Made by a program: the position numbers and the translations under genes
In this document: positions 16,152 through 25,418 of the stretch, in pieces
How positions within the stretch are numbered: position 1 is the first letter of the stretch
Layout: every line of letters begins with the position of its first letter
The notes under the pieces: generated by a model
The model's input: only the letters and a program-made list of their open reading frames with translations
Database searches by the model: none
Told to the model about the DNA's origin: nothing
Source: Planctomycetota bacterium
GTDB taxonomy: Bacteria > Planctomycetota > Planctomycetia > Pirellulales > Pirellulaceae
Direction: 5' to 3'
Length of the DNA: 32,282 nt
Assembly (NCBI GenBank): GCA_029259935.1
Contig: JAJDEH010000281.1
Span: forward strand, 1-32,282

Positions 16152-18586
16152 GGCTTCTTCTCCACGGGCGGCTTTTTGATCGTGATGGTGATGTTGGGGC
16201 CGCGGACTTCTTCTTCATACTTGCCTACGTTGCCGCGCGACACGCATCTCAGTTGATAACGACCGGGTTTCGTTTCGGGACTGGCCCTTAGGTCCACGTT
16301 GACGTGCGGCTGGCCTGCCGCGATCTCGACTTTTTCTGGGTGCTCAAAACCGTTGAGCGGCGTTAGGGTCAAAGCCACCGCTCCGTCAAAGGCCGGCGTG
16401 CGATTGGCGAGCAGCCGCACTCTCGCGATGCCCGCCGGTTCGATTTCGATGTTCGCCGTTTCAGGAGCCGGCGCGAACGCGGACTTCACTTCCATTTCGA
16501 AGGTCCGATGCAGCGTCACGCGTCGAGCATCGTCGGCCGCCGTCGCGGAGAAATCGACCCGGAATTTCCCGGGACTCGTCAGGATGCGATTAAAAACTAG
16601 CCCCGCGACTTGGGGCGAGTCCGCCGATGCGATTGGCAAACGCAAGAAGACGTTGCTACGTTCCTCGACTTCGTCGCCAATCTGGCCGCCTTGAGCCGCG
16701 AAAGTGATCGGCGAGGCGAAGTTGTCCCGGCGCGTTGTCGCGATCGGAAACCGCGCATCGATATACTTGGTGACCAGCAGTTTTTCACGCGGCAACTGAA
16801 CATCGAACGGCGCGGGTGGCGTGACGAGCAACGCCAGCCGGTTTAACAGCGAAGGCGGCGGATGAATCTGGTCGTCGCGCATCGCAAGCATTCGAAGGTC
16901 TTTGTCTTTTACACGGGAATCAATCAGTGGAAAGGTTGATGCGAGGGCTTCCGCTGACGGTTTGTTTTTTTCATCGTCCGATTTCCAACGCCCCACGATT
17001 TGGATCGTGGTCAAGCTTGCCGGCGCGACACCGCTTGCTTTCAAGCGGCAGACGATTTCGGTTGCGTCGGCGGGGATCACGGTTGGTTCGAGTGTGACGC
17101 CGGCAGGCGCCCCGATCAATTCCAGTACGACGGGACCGGCAAAATGCGAGCGAGTTAACGTGAGCGGGATTGGCTGATAGTTTTCACGCGGCAACGTGAC
17201 GCGCGATACAGCCGACTTGAGTTCAAGTCTAGGAACACTGGCGGTCACCTCGACGCGATAGGCATACGCCGCGCCGCCCTCACCCGCCATGTCGCGAACG
17301 CACAGCGTGTGGATGCCATCTTTCGGTGCAGAAAAATCAAAGCTGGCATCGGCCGACCAGTTTTCGCCTGGTCCGTGGACCACGACGTCGTCGATGCGGC
17401 GCACTTCGCGACCGTCGTGATTGAGCAATACCAATTCCAGATCGGCGGGCGAACCGATGGCCCGTGCCTCGCCGCGAAACGTCATCATTTTTCCTTGCTT
17501 CATTTCGAAGGTGAAGCAGTCAACATCGCCGACACTTTGCAATACGCCGTGGAGAGTCGCGGGGATGGTCACCCGGTTCGCCGCGTCGCGATCGTCGTTG
17601 GGTTCGGTCTCGATGGGATTTCGGTCGTGGCTCAGGCTGTCAGCCTGATCGGACGCGGGCGAGCGGCCCGTGCCACGGTCCGCGTACAGCGGAATCCATG
17701 TAGCGACGTTATTGCCAAGACGCAGCTCGTGAAAAAACTTGCCGGGCGGCGCGTCGGATGGCAACGTGACATCAACGCTTGCGCCAGGAATCTGCGGCAG
17801 GCCGATTTGTGCGGTTTCGCCCACGGTTACACTCGACGGCACCGCAACGCGAGCCACCGGAAAGTTGCCCATCCGCAACAGGTAGTGCCAAGCCGGATCG
17901 CCGGCGAAGCGTGCATCGCGGACGTCGACAAAATAAGCTCCACCGTCGGCGAAGGTGTGTTGAAAGCGACAGTCGAAAAACAGCCCAGGGTCGTTGTCAC
18001 GCTGGGTGACAATACGCCCCCGCTGGTCGCGTATCGTGACAAGTGGATCGTAATCCTTGCCCAATCGATTGCCGACGACTTCGAACGTGATTGCCTGGCC
18101 TGCTTGGACTTCGATTTCGTATCGGTCCACCGTGGCCGCAAGGCACGTGCCGTGGATCGCGGCAGGCAAGGATACTTTCGAGGGCGTCGCCGATCGATCT
18201 GTCCGCGGCTGAATCGGCAATTCGTCGACCAAGAAGAGATGCATGTTGCTCAGACCACTTTTCGTCGCGACCCGCAGTCCGTAGAGGCCTAGCGGCGCGC
18301 CGGCCGGGACATCGATGTCGAACGAAGCGTGCCCCGCATCATGGTTCTCGTTCCGCGTCGTGCTAAGTCGAACGCCGGGAACCGAAGTCCACACGTCGAA
18401 CGCCTCATCCAACTCTCGGCCAAAGACTTCGATGCGGTTGGTGCGCCCCCGACAAACAGCGGGCGGCGAAACGTGCTTGATGTACGGTCCCGCGACCGGG
18501 ACGATCTTGTTGGCGGCGGAAGCGCACGTCGGGAGCAAGGCAAGTGCCGCCAGGATCAGCCAGCGGAATACAAAGTTGATCGTCAA
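16148..18586 (-). CDS. Secreted protein with PPC-like beta domains
   Basis: A large exported beta-rich protein, 812 residues from the TTG at 18586. I choose that start because it gives a clean signal peptide (TINFVFRWLILAALALLPTC, then ASA). The frame runs on to 18700, but the extra residues would translate a GC-rich inverted repeat. After an Ig-like segment (YIKHVSPPAVCRGRTNRIEV), two PPC (pre-peptidase C-terminal) type domains are visible, near residues 130-240 (VDRYEIEVQAGQAITFEVVG) and 340-445 (DVDCFTFEMKQGKMMTFRG). Several further Ig-like stretches follow. No catalytic motif is visible. It forms an operon with the DUF1549/DUF1553 gene and may serve as its binding partner at the cell surface. 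Confidence 0.82.
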   Translation of the reverse strand: MTINFVFRWLILAALALLPTCASAANKIVPVAGPYIKHVSPPAVCRGRTNRIEVFGRELDEAFDVWTSVPGVRLSTTRNENHDAGHASFDIDVPAGAPLGLYGLRVATKSGLSNMHLFLVDELPIQPRTDRSATPSKVSLPAAIHGTCLAATVDRYEIEVQAGQAITFEVVGNRLGKDYDPLVTIRDQRGRIVTQRDNDPGLFFDCRFQHTFADGGAYFVDVRDARFAGDPAWHYLLRMGNFPVARVAVPSSVTVGETAQIGLPQIPGASVDVTLPSDAPPGKFFHELRLGNNVATWIPLYADRGTGRSPASDQADSLSHDRNPIETEPNDDRDAANRVTIPATLHGVLQSVGDVDCFTFEMKQGKMMTFRGEARAIGSPADLELVLLNHDGREVRRIDDVVVHGPGENWSADASFDFSAPKDGIHTLCVRDMAGEGGAAYAYRVEVTASVPRLELKSAVSRVTLPRENYQPIPLTLTRSHFAGPVVLELIGAPAGVTLEPTVIPADATEIVCRLKASGVAPASLTTIQIVGRWKSDDEKNKPSAEALASTFPLIDSRVKDKDLRMLAMRDDQIHPPPSLLNRLALLVTPPAPFDVQLPREKLLVTKYIDARFPIATTRRDNFASPITFAAQGGQIGDEVEERSNVFLRLPIASADSPQVAGLVFNRILTSPGKFRVDFSATAADDARRVTLHRTFEMEVKSAFAPAPETANIEIEPAGIARVRLLANRTPAFDGAVALTLTPLNGFEHPEKVEIAAGQPHVNVDLRASPETKPGRYQLRCVSRGNVGKYEEEVRGPNITITIKKPPVEKKP

Positions 18587-18606
18587 GATTCTGCCTGTAA
18601 GCGGCG

Positions 18607-18660
18607 AGGCGCTCGCCGCCGGTAATGCTAGAGATGAAGGAGACCAGGCGGCGAGCGCCT
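18607..18660. repeat. 14-bp perfect inverted repeat in a divergent promoter region
   Basis: AGGCGCTCGCCGCC (18607-18620) and its exact reverse complement (18647-18660) flank a 26-base loop. It lies just upstream of the start I chose for the PPC gene and would fold in its leader RNA. It may be a regulatory hairpin or a REP-like element inserted between the divergent genes. Confidence 0.65.
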
Positions 18661-18718
18661 TACCGCTTGGTCCGATTTCCATCAAGTTGATAAAGATCAA
18701 TGGCGGTAGATATGTTAC

Positions 18719-18724
18719 TATAAT
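18719..18724 (+). promoter_or_regulatory. Candidate -10 box for the DUF1501 gene
   Basis: A perfect TATAAT lies 41 bp before the DUF1501 start codon. No good -35 box sits at 16-18 bp; the nearest candidate, TTGATA (18687-18692), is too far (26 bp). The call rests mainly on the -10 match and the position. Confidence 0.35.
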
Positions 18725-18765
18725 GGCTCGACCGATTCACGATCACTGTCGACATCAGGTGAACT

Positions 18766-20169
18766 ATGTCCAGCTTTTTCGGCCCCTTTGGGAACCAACC
18801 TTCCATGGCGGTGTCTCGACGCCAGATGCTGCAAATTGGCGGATTATCGATCGGCGGCGTGACGTTGCCACAGTTGTTCGCCCGCAGGGCCAGCGACGAG
18901 GATCGAAAGAAACAGGGGCCTGGATTTGGCCGCGCCAAGAATTGCATCATTCTCTATTTGTCGGGCGGTAATCCACAGCACGACATGTTCGACCCAAAGC
19001 CGGACACGCCGGCGGAGATCCGTGGCGAGTTTGGCACGATCGAAACGACGACGCCCGGAATTCGTTTTGGTGAACATTGCAAGCTAACGGCCAAGCATAT
19101 GCACCAGATGGCCCTGATCCGCTCGATGCATCACGACCACAACGATCATGCTCGCGGTTCGTATTGGATGTTCACCGGCGAAAAATATCCGCGTTCGTTG
19201 AACGACGCGAATTCGATGTCGCGTCAAGACATGCCCCACCTGGGCTCGTGCATCTCGCGACTCGCGCCCGGCGATGGAGCAATGTTTCCTTTCGTACTGG
19301 TGCCGCATCGGATGGACGTCGCGGGCGGTCGCCGAGCGGGCCAGTTCGCGGGCATCCTTGGCGGCAAGTACGATCCGATGTTGACCGGTGGAAATCCGAA
19401 CGACGACGATTTTCGGTTGAAACATTTGCCGCTCGCTCCGAGTATCGATTCGCGCGTCATTCGACGCCGCATGCGGTTGGTCGAACAACTAAATCAGCAA
19501 ACCGAACTGTTGCGAGAAAATCCTTTGACGGAATCGTTGCGTGAAAACCAAGCCAAAGCGCTCGATGTGATCGACTCCAAGGCGGTGCGCGACGCGGTCG
19601 ATCTGGCGGGAGTCGACAAGGAAACACGAACACGGTACGGCCGTAATTTGTTTGGCCAATCGGTGCTGCTCGGCAAGCGACTTTTGGACGCTGGCAGCCG
19701 GCTCGTGCAATGCAACTGGGAACGCACGCAAGGGCGCAATGGTTTCGCATGGGACACGCACTGGAACAATTTCAAGGCGCTCAAACAGGATCTCATCCCA
19801 CCCTACGACCAAGCCTTCCACGCGCTGATGACCGACCTGGAAAAAACGGGCCAGCTAGACGAGACACTTGTGGTGGTCGCCGCGGAATTCGGTCGCTCGC
19901 CCAAGATCACTTTAAAGAACGGCGGCCGCGAACATTGGCCCGATGTCTACACGATCTGCATGGCGGGTGCCGGAATCGAGGGCGGCCAGATCTACGGTGC
20001 GTCCGACAAGCAAGGTGCCTACCCGGCGGACAATCCCCTTGAACCCGGCAACTTCGTGGCCACGATCTACCACATGCTGGGCATCGATCCAGCAACGGAA
20101 TTGCACGATCAACAAAACCGACCATTCACGCTATCGAAACACAGTCCCATTCCGCTGCAGATTTCATAG
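18766..20169 (+). CDS. DUF1501 protein, Tat-exported
   Basis: A 467-residue member of the DUF1501 family, which belongs to the alkaline-phosphatase/sulfatase-like fold and is abundant in planctomycetes. A twin-arginine export signal is visible: SRRQMLQIGG at residues 17-26, followed by a weakly hydrophobic stretch. Family signatures include IILYLSGGNPQHDMFDPKPD near residue 60, SMHHDHNDHARGSYWMFTG near 120, and VVVAAEFGRSPKI with GREHWPDVYTICMAG towards the end. The ATG at 18766 has AGGTGA upstream; ATG at residue 14 is an alternative. It is divergent from the PPC and DUF1549/DUF1553 operon, whereas these families are more often encoded in one operon. Its catalytic activity is not established. 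Confidence 0.92.
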   Translation: MSSFFGPFGNQPSMAVSRRQMLQIGGLSIGGVTLPQLFARRASDEDRKKQGPGFGRAKNCIILYLSGGNPQHDMFDPKPDTPAEIRGEFGTIETTTPGIRFGEHCKLTAKHMHQMALIRSMHHDHNDHARGSYWMFTGEKYPRSLNDANSMSRQDMPHLGSCISRLAPGDGAMFPFVLVPHRMDVAGGRRAGQFAGILGGKYDPMLTGGNPNDDDFRLKHLPLAPSIDSRVIRRRMRLVEQLNQQTELLRENPLTESLRENQAKALDVIDSKAVRDAVDLAGVDKETRTRYGRNLFGQSVLLGKRLLDAGSRLVQCNWERTQGRNGFAWDTHWNNFKALKQDLIPPYDQAFHALMTDLEKTGQLDETLVVVAAEFGRSPKITLKNGGREHWPDVYTICMAGAGIEGGQIYGASDKQGAYPADNPLEPGNFVATIYHMLGIDPATELHDQQNRPFTLSKHSPIPLQIS

Positions 20170-20211
20170 AGGCGCTGATTCATCTTGCGTGGATCGCAAT
20201 GTGCCTCAAGT

Positions 20212-23200
20212 TCACTTCCCGGATGGAGACTCCTGCTTTGATTCGCCGGCGGGTTGAGGTGCAGGTGGCCGTAGCGACGTGATTTTGCCGTCATGCAGGC
20301 GAATCTTATAGGAATGAAGCATCAATTTTGCGGCATCGGGAAAGAGTGCGATCGCCCCATCCGAGTCGAGCAGCTCCAGGTTGCCGAGTTTGCCTTTTCG
20401 CCACGCATCCAACGGATTGGCGATCTTCGAGACTTCGCCTTTCCAATGCAGGATCTCACGACCCTCCGACTCCAGCACGATACTCGCGTTCTGGTCTGAA
20501 TGAGTGACTCGGATCAGCACGCGGTGGCGAACATTGAGTGGCGTCTTACATCGCGGCTCACCATTAGGCACCCCTCCGAGCCCAACCTCCCACATGTCGC
20601 CGTATTCCACGAAATGAGCTTGCCGGCCGCCGACTGGAAAACTGAAGTGAATCATCTGTAGGGAAGGCGATGTGTAAACGGCTTCCAGGTCGTATTGGTT
20701 CGACTCAATCGAAACGGGCATACGCAGGCCCCACACTTTGTTCATCTCCAATCCGTCGGTCACTTTCTTAATTTTTCCGGCAGCGCCGGACCCGCCTATC
20801 ATTTGATCGATGTCCGGATCGAGCCGCGCCAGTAGATCAACCCAGCCGTCCCCGTCGCTTTCGACAGCGGTTGGAGCGACCGTCGGTGGCTGCGATTTCG
20901 GCGGGGTAACCTGCGCTGGCCGACCAGGGTCCAAGGCTCGCCGGACGGCATTCACGCTCAGCGCGACACGACCGAATCCGACATAATCCAACCCCTCATC
21001 AAACGTGCGGTGTACTGAATTCACCAGCAGGGGATCGCCACCGCCATTGGCATACTTCGTTCCGCCGCGTAGCACACGCATTGAGCCTTCCAAGGGTCCC
21101 TGCGGATCTTCCGTGAACTCATCGGAGGGCAGCGACTTGTAATAGGACAACTCGTTCCAGTCCCAGCACCATTCGTTGCTCGACCCGTACATCAGATATA
21201 AGCCAAAAGGATTGGCGGCGGCGTTTTCATATCCGTCCCGATCCGTATAACGGTGGTGTGCTGTTGCATCTTCTCCGTTCTTTTCCAGCTCGATCGTATT
21301 CGCGATTGTCATGCCGTGGAAACGGTATTCTTCCGTTCCGGCGCGGCACGCAAACTCCCATTCCGCTTCTGTCGGAAGCCGATACCCGTCGAAATGGCGG
21401 TGCCATATCACGTCGTCGGATCGCATGGAGTAGCAATTCCGCAGCCCCTCATGTTCGCTCAGCTTGTTACAGAACATCACCGCATCATCCCAGGAGAAGT
21501 GGTTCTTGATGGGACTGTCCAAGGTGTCTGCCGGGTCCGATTCTGCTCCCAACCGCTTTTGTCCGGTCATCTCCTCGAACTGCCGATAGGTAACTTCGTG
21601 AGTTGCCAGATAGAATGGCTCGGTAATTCGGACGGGGTGCGCCGGATGGACCGCCGAAATTTGGGCCTCATACACCTGCCACAGCTCTCTGTCCAACAAA
21701 TCCGCGAGCTGTTTGATTTGTTGCAGTTGTTCGTCGCTGAGCCCCATCATGAACTCGCCGGGCGGCATCAAGCGAAACTTCATCCCCAACGAATTCGTGT
21801 ATTCCACGGGCAACTTCAAATGGCTTGCCCAAGCCTGTTGATGGGCCGCCGCCTGTTTTCCATCGAACGGGACCGCCGCCAAGGGCGGTGTATTTGGCGG
21901 GGACGAGTCCTGAACCTCGGGCGAGTCGTTGCTTGCGACCTTTTCAAGCGTGACGTTAAACAGGCGTTCCTCACCACGAGAGACAGATACAATCTCGCGC
22001 TTGACCGGCTGGCCGTCCTTCGTGGCGATGACTTCGTAGTCGCCCGGCCGCAGATTCAAGTCGTTGCCATCCCAGCGGATGTTGATGCCGTTGCCTTGAA
22101 TCGAGACCTTAACCGTTGGATCATGAACTTCGATGACCAGAGTCCCTTCACCGACGGCCAGGCGGATGATCGTAGCGGCGAGTTGGGTGACACCGGTGGC
22201 TTCCACGGCTACCAACGCCGCCAACGCGATGAATGCCGCGGACAGCGCGAACCGGATTCGACGGCGATTGTGACTGGGCGCTGCGGAAGCAAAGGTTGTT
22301 GTGTTTTGCGCGGGCGTCGTGTTTTGCGCGGGAGTCGGACTCGGCAGGGACGTCGTGTTTTGCAGGGGTGCCGTGGTCTGCAGCGGCGAAGCCATCATGG
22401 CCGTTGGATTGTGTGGTTGACTCGCCACGGGGTTGGCCGTCGAACTTATCTGGACGTCGTCGGGAACGTCGCAGGCCTCCAGATCTTCAATCACCTCGCG
22501 CATCGATTGCTGCCGCGCTTCCGGTTGTTTGGCGACCATCTTCTGAAAGGTCGCGTCGAGTTGCTCGTCCACTGCCGGTATGGCTTCACGCAGAGAAGGA
22601 ATCTCGCTCTCGCGATGCGCCAGGATGCGCTGCAACAACGTATCCCCATCGAACAGGTTATGCGCGGTGACGAGGCGATAGAAAGTGCAGCCCAGACTAT
22701 AGATGTCAGCCCGCTGATCGGCACTGCGCAGATCATGCGCCTGCTCCGGTGCCATGTAATCGATGGTCCCCATAATCTGACCGGTTTGGGTCAGAGCCGC
22801 TTCCGCCTCGACTCGGCGGCCTAGGTCGTTCTCGCGCATACGGGCCAAGCCCATATCCAGAATCTTGACGACGCCGGATTCGTCAACCAACAGATTGGCC
22901 GGCTTGATGTCGCGATGCACGATATCGTGTTCGTGCGCGAACTGTAACCCGCGTGCCGCTTGGATGATGTAGTCCACCGCCCGCGCCACGGGCAAGGGGC
23001 CATGCTTCGAGATGGCTTGGGCAAGGTCGGTCCCTTTGACGTACTCCATGACCAAATAATGGTTGCCTTCGTATTCGTCAGCATCGAAGGCCGTGACGAT
23101 ATGCGGATGCAGCAGCCTGGCCGCGGCCCGCATTTCGCGATAGAACCGCTCAATCCACTCGGGCTCTTCGACTGCGTGTCGCGGCAGCACCTTGATCGCC

Positions 23201-23793
23201 ACTTCGCGCTGCATGCGACGGTGGAACGCACGAAAGACAACCCCCATCCCGCCCGCGCCCAGTTTATCCAGCACGAAATACTGTCCAAGGACAAGTGTCG
23301 CCGCGTCGCCAGCCACAACTTGGCGCGCCTGGTAGGCCGTCAGCTTGCCGGATCGGATGAGCTCGTTGACCAAGTTCTGGACCGACGGCGATGATTCGGA
23401 CTTCGGCTGCAATTGCTCCAACTCGCTCTTCGACACCAGGCCGAATTTCGCCAGTTCCTCGGAAACCTGTTGCAAAGACAGGTCGGACTGGATTTCGATG
23501 GGCCCTTCCAAATCGACGGGCGGCAGCAGAGTTGAAATGACTTCCCTCCAGTTTTCACCCAGGGATTGCTCGTAGTCGTGCCGCTCGGGCGACTCTCCCG
23601 CGTCACGACGGAACTGAATGTCCAACTGCAGCAGTTCTTCTAGCAGTCTTTCCTGATGGGGCGCGAGGTGTGGGTCGAGTTGCATGAACGCCCGCGGGTC
23701 CGGGCGTCTGCCGGCAAGCCATTCCGCCTCGAACTGGTCGCAAACTTCGTCGATGCGGTCGCGAATCGGAAAATGCCCTGTTTGTTGACTCAT
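20212..23793 (-). CDS. Membrane-anchored Ser/Thr kinase fused to an FGE-sulfatase-like domain
   Basis: A 1193-residue protein starting at ATG 23793 (GGAG 6-7 bp upstream). An N-terminal helical region of about 165 residues precedes a Hanks-type kinase: GAGGMG loop, VAIK with K201, HRDIKPAN with D295, and APE. The DFG motif reads DMG (313-315), a tolerated variant. A Thr/Pro/Asn-rich linker with six-residue repeats and a transmembrane helix (about 512-533) follow. Beyond it lie a PEGA-like segment and an FGE-sulfatase-type domain (about 665-950). That domain shows NSLGMKFRLMPPGEFMMG, GYRLPTEAEWEFACRAG, NEWCWDW and LRGGTKYA. The C-terminal 220 residues are an unassigned beta-rich domain. FGE-like domains on kinases are usually non-catalytic binding modules. 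The gene converges with DUF1501. Confidence 0.9.
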   Translation of the reverse strand: MSQQTGHFPIRDRIDEVCDQFEAEWLAGRRPDPRAFMQLDPHLAPHQERLLEELLQLDIQFRRDAGESPERHDYEQSLGENWREVISTLLPPVDLEGPIEIQSDLSLQQVSEELAKFGLVSKSELEQLQPKSESSPSVQNLVNELIRSGKLTAYQARQVVAGDAATLVLGQYFVLDKLGAGGMGVVFRAFHRRMQREVAIKVLPRHAVEEPEWIERFYREMRAAARLLHPHIVTAFDADEYEGNHYLVMEYVKGTDLAQAISKHGPLPVARAVDYIIQAARGLQFAHEHDIVHRDIKPANLLVDESGVVKILDMGLARMRENDLGRRVEAEAALTQTGQIMGTIDYMAPEQAHDLRSADQRADIYSLGCTFYRLVTAHNLFDGDTLLQRILAHRESEIPSLREAIPAVDEQLDATFQKMVAKQPEARQQSMREVIEDLEACDVPDDVQISSTANPVASQPHNPTAMMASPLQTTAPLQNTTSLPSPTPAQNTTPAQNTTTFASAAPSHNRRRIRFALSAAFIALAALVAVEATGVTQLAATIIRLAVGEGTLVIEVHDPTVKVSIQGNGINIRWDGNDLNLRPGDYEVIATKDGQPVKREIVSVSRGEERLFNVTLEKVASNDSPEVQDSSPPNTPPLAAVPFDGKQAAAHQQAWASHLKLPVEYTNSLGMKFRLMPPGEFMMGLSDEQLQQIKQLADLLDRELWQVYEAQISAVHPAHPVRITEPFYLATHEVTYRQFEEMTGQKRLGAESDPADTLDSPIKNHFSWDDAVMFCNKLSEHEGLRNCYSMRSDDVIWHRHFDGYRLPTEAEWEFACRAGTEEYRFHGMTIANTIELEKNGEDATAHHRYTDRDGYENAAANPFGLYLMYGSSNEWCWDWNELSYYKSLPSDEFTEDPQGPLEGSMRVLRGGTKYANGGGDPLLVNSVHRTFDEGLDYVGFGRVALSVNAVRRALDPGRPAQVTPPKSQPPTVAPTAVESDGDGWVDLLARLDPDIDQMIGGSGAAGKIKKVTDGLEMNKVWGLRMPVSIESNQYDLEAVYTSPSLQMIHFSFPVGGRQAHFVEYGDMWEVGLGGVPNGEPRCKTPLNVRHRVLIRVTHSDQNASIVLESEGREILHWKGEVSKIANPLDAWRKGKLGNLELLDSDGAIALFPDAAKLMLHSYKIRLHDGKITSLRPPAPQPAGESKQESPSGK
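22301..22390 (-). repeat. 18-bp tandem repeat inside the kinase linker
   Basis: Five units with 18-bp period start at 22301, 22319, 22337, 22355 and 22373. Units 1, 2 and 4 share GTGTTTTGC plus a G-run; units 3 and 5 are degenerate. In protein they give repeats of the type PAQNTT just before the transmembrane helix. Repeat number may vary between strains. Confidence 0.7.
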
Positions 23794-24121
23794 GTTCGCT
23801 CCGGTGACAGCCAACCAACGAAATCAACTGCGGAAAAGACAAGCTTGTGGAGCAACCTCGGTCAGCTCGCGAGTGCTTTCCTTACCTTAGCCGAATTCCT
23901 GCCCGACTTCTAGTTTGTGATTTTACCCATTGAAATTCGCTGACAGATGAACCGGATTTTGCCGAGTCGCGTGCCCAAACATGAGGGCGGAGGCATGCTA
24001 AGCGTCCCTATGAAATCGCCTCATTCGCATACGTTTGCGCGGCACTAACTATCCTTGGCTTGCAGAACGCAATTTGCGCCCGCCAAGTTTCTTGAAAAAT
24101 CTCGAGACTGGCTGGAATTCT
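23794..24121. other. Non-coding stretch between the FGE-like kinase and the cassette array
   Basis: These 328 bp hold no convincing gene on either strand. They must contain the promoter of the minus-strand kinase, though I see no clear -35/-10 pair. The last attC-like core of the cassette array (24122-24128) marks the right edge, so this stretch is the junction between array and ordinary chromosome. Confidence 0.5.
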
Positions 24122-24206
24122 GGCTAACTCGCTAGCAACCTGCCGGGAAGTGAGCGAGAAGCGTTTCCCATAGCCAAGCCAGTCCTCGCCGCCGGGCTTC
24201 TTGAAC
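24122..24206 (-). other. attC-like site 15, second of a tandem pair, left end of array
   Basis: Read on the minus strand it starts with GTTCAAG (24206-24200), shared with the neighbouring site, and ends with GTTAGCC (24128-24122). The arms pair imperfectly around GCCCGGCGGCGAGG and GCTCACTTCCCGGC. It resembles 28467-28550. No gene follows, so this is the last site. Confidence 0.5.
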
Positions 24207-24262
24207 AGAGGACTTGACCTTCCGCTCGAAGACTTGCGAAGTCAAATCCTTACTCGCTATGT
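24200..24262 (-). other. attC site 14, after the DJ-1 gene
   Basis: A 63-bp imperfect palindrome. On the minus strand the arms GTAAGGATTTGACTTCG and GGAAGGTCAAGTCCTC pair. The 5' core is degenerate (ACATAGC in place of a core ending AAC), and the DJ-1 stop codon TAG lies inside it. The 3' core is GTTCAAG. Confidence 0.6.
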
Positions 24263-24859
24263 TGCCGTTGGGGAAGCGAACCCCATCAATTGACGAATCC
24301 GCTCTGAGTTCTCTCGCGAGGTCAATTTTTCAACAAGCGTCAAGGCAACATCGATCGCTGTTGCCGGCGAAGTTGAAGTGATCTTGTTGTCATCCGTTAC
24401 GATAGGCGCGTCAATAACATTCGCGCCCAGATCGGCGAGCTGTTTTCTTCGCTTCCCATCCATGAGGTGATAGGTCGTTGCTCGTTTTCCATACAGAATG
24501 CCACTCTTCGCAAGTGGAAGCGCGCCGACGCAGATAGATGCTACCGGTTTTCTGCTTTCGTCGAATCTACGCAGAGTCTCTAGGACAGCTTCCGAATATG
24601 CATCCTCGAAGAACCCTTTAGATTCGAAGCCACCGGGGATTGCGACGGCATCGAAATCGGCGGTGACGATGTCGGTTAGTAGCACATTCGGCCGAACTTT
24701 CAACACGCCAAAGGTGCACGCAATCTCCGCAGCCGTTCCCGCAGTGACGGTTTCGATAGGCGTGTCACCATATTCGTTGGCCCAACCCAAAACGTCAATA
24801 AATGCGGCAGCTTCGAAGACCTCGAACGCATTCGGCAGGATAACGAGCACTCGTTTCAT
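24257..24859 (-). CDS. DJ-1/PfpI family protein (cassette gene)
   Basis: A 200-residue single-domain member of the DJ-1/ThiJ/PfpI superfamily, cytosolic. The nucleophile elbow is SICVGALPLAKSG, with C110 as the reactive cysteine. The glutamate expected to hydrogen-bond it is E16 in EVFEAAAF. AIPGGFESKGFFED (73-86) is the usual loop, and TTYHLMDGKR follows the elbow. The closest functional relatives are YajL/DJ-1-type stress proteins that protect against carbonyl or oxidative damage; the exact activity is uncertain. ATG at 24859 lies 16-22 bp after the GTTATCC core of the preceding attC, and the stop lies in the next attC, as expected for a cassette. The ribosome-binding site is weak. Confidence 0.88.
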   Translation of the reverse strand: MKRVLVILPNAFEVFEAAAFIDVLGWANEYGDTPIETVTAGTAAEIACTFGVLKVRPNVLLTDIVTADFDAVAIPGGFESKGFFEDAYSEAVLETLRRFDESRKPVASICVGALPLAKSGILYGKRATTYHLMDGKRRKQLADLGANVIDAPIVTDDNKITSTSPATAIDVALTLVEKLTSRENSERIRQLMGFASPTAT

Positions 24860-24874
24860 GGAACTGATTCAGCA

Positions 24875-24964
24875 GGATAACGCCTGCCGTAACCGGGCAC
24901 GAACGGAAGACGTGGATTTGAGTTGCCGTCTGTATGAGTGCGCCGGATTACGGCCTTGTTATTT
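24875..24964 (-). other. attC site 13
   Basis: A 90-bp palindrome. The minus-strand arms are ATAACAAGGCCGTAATCCGG and CCGGTTACGGCAGGCGTTAT, which pair with a few unpaired bases. The 3' core is GTTATCC. The stop TAA of the upstream gene is part of the 5' core. The ends resemble the Vibrio cholerae repeat type (TAACAA... to ...GGCGTTAT). Confidence 0.8.
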
Positions 24965-25411
24965 GCAGTTTTCGAGGCCTGGGTTGGCATCGAGATCGTC
25001 GAACGATTTTGGCAAGTAGCCGTGGATACGAATGACGTCGCCCAAAACATCGTAGCAGAATCTCGCGTCGTGCAGAATCTTCACGATCCAATCTGAGTGA
25101 TCGATGGTATCCGGATCAATCAACGCGCCACGGCAAATCTCTTGGAAGTAGCAAATGTCGAACCATTCTACGCACATCATTGGGAATGGCAGGTGATACC
25201 ACCATTCAACGTCCCAGTCGGACGGTGGACCATCAACGCACTTGTAGCGATACGATGGTCGCCACCCATCACGTTGCCGCATTGCGTCGAGTAGCCGGCC
25301 CCATTTCACATCGTTGGCAGCACCGGCCAGCCCACGTTCAGAGATCACGCGACGGATACGATCTTTCTCGTGGTCGGCACCGACGTTCGATTGTGGCGAG
25401 GTGTCAGCCAT
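24959..25411 (-). CDS. DUF6678-like cassette protein, 150 residues
   Basis: A small soluble protein of unknown function. The core KWGRLLDAMRQRDGWRPSYRYK, the segment DWDVEWWYHLPFPMMCVEWFDI and a later acidic stretch resemble what I remember of the DUF6678 family; this needs a profile search. It is rich in Trp, Tyr and Asp and has no membrane helix or signal. I start at ATG 25411; a GTG at 25432 in the same frame would begin inside the preceding attC-like palindrome. The stop TAA coincides with the 5' core of the next attC, typical for cassette genes. No clear ribosome-binding site is visible, as is common for cassettes. Confidence 0.7.
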   Translation of the reverse strand: MADTSPQSNVGADHEKDRIRRVISERGLAGAANDVKWGRLLDAMRQRDGWRPSYRYKCVDGPPSDWDVEWWYHLPFPMMCVEWFDICYFQEICRGALIDPDTIDHSDWIVKILHDARFCYDVLGDVIRIHGYLPKSFDDLDANPGLENCK

Positions 25412-25418
25412 TTGAAGC

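Noticed and set aside
21253..22824. 523-codon plus-strand frame inside the FGE-like kinase gene
   Set aside because: The opposite strand encodes kinase and FGE motifs in the right order. The antisense translation has no recognisable domain and is rich in Arg, Gln and His.
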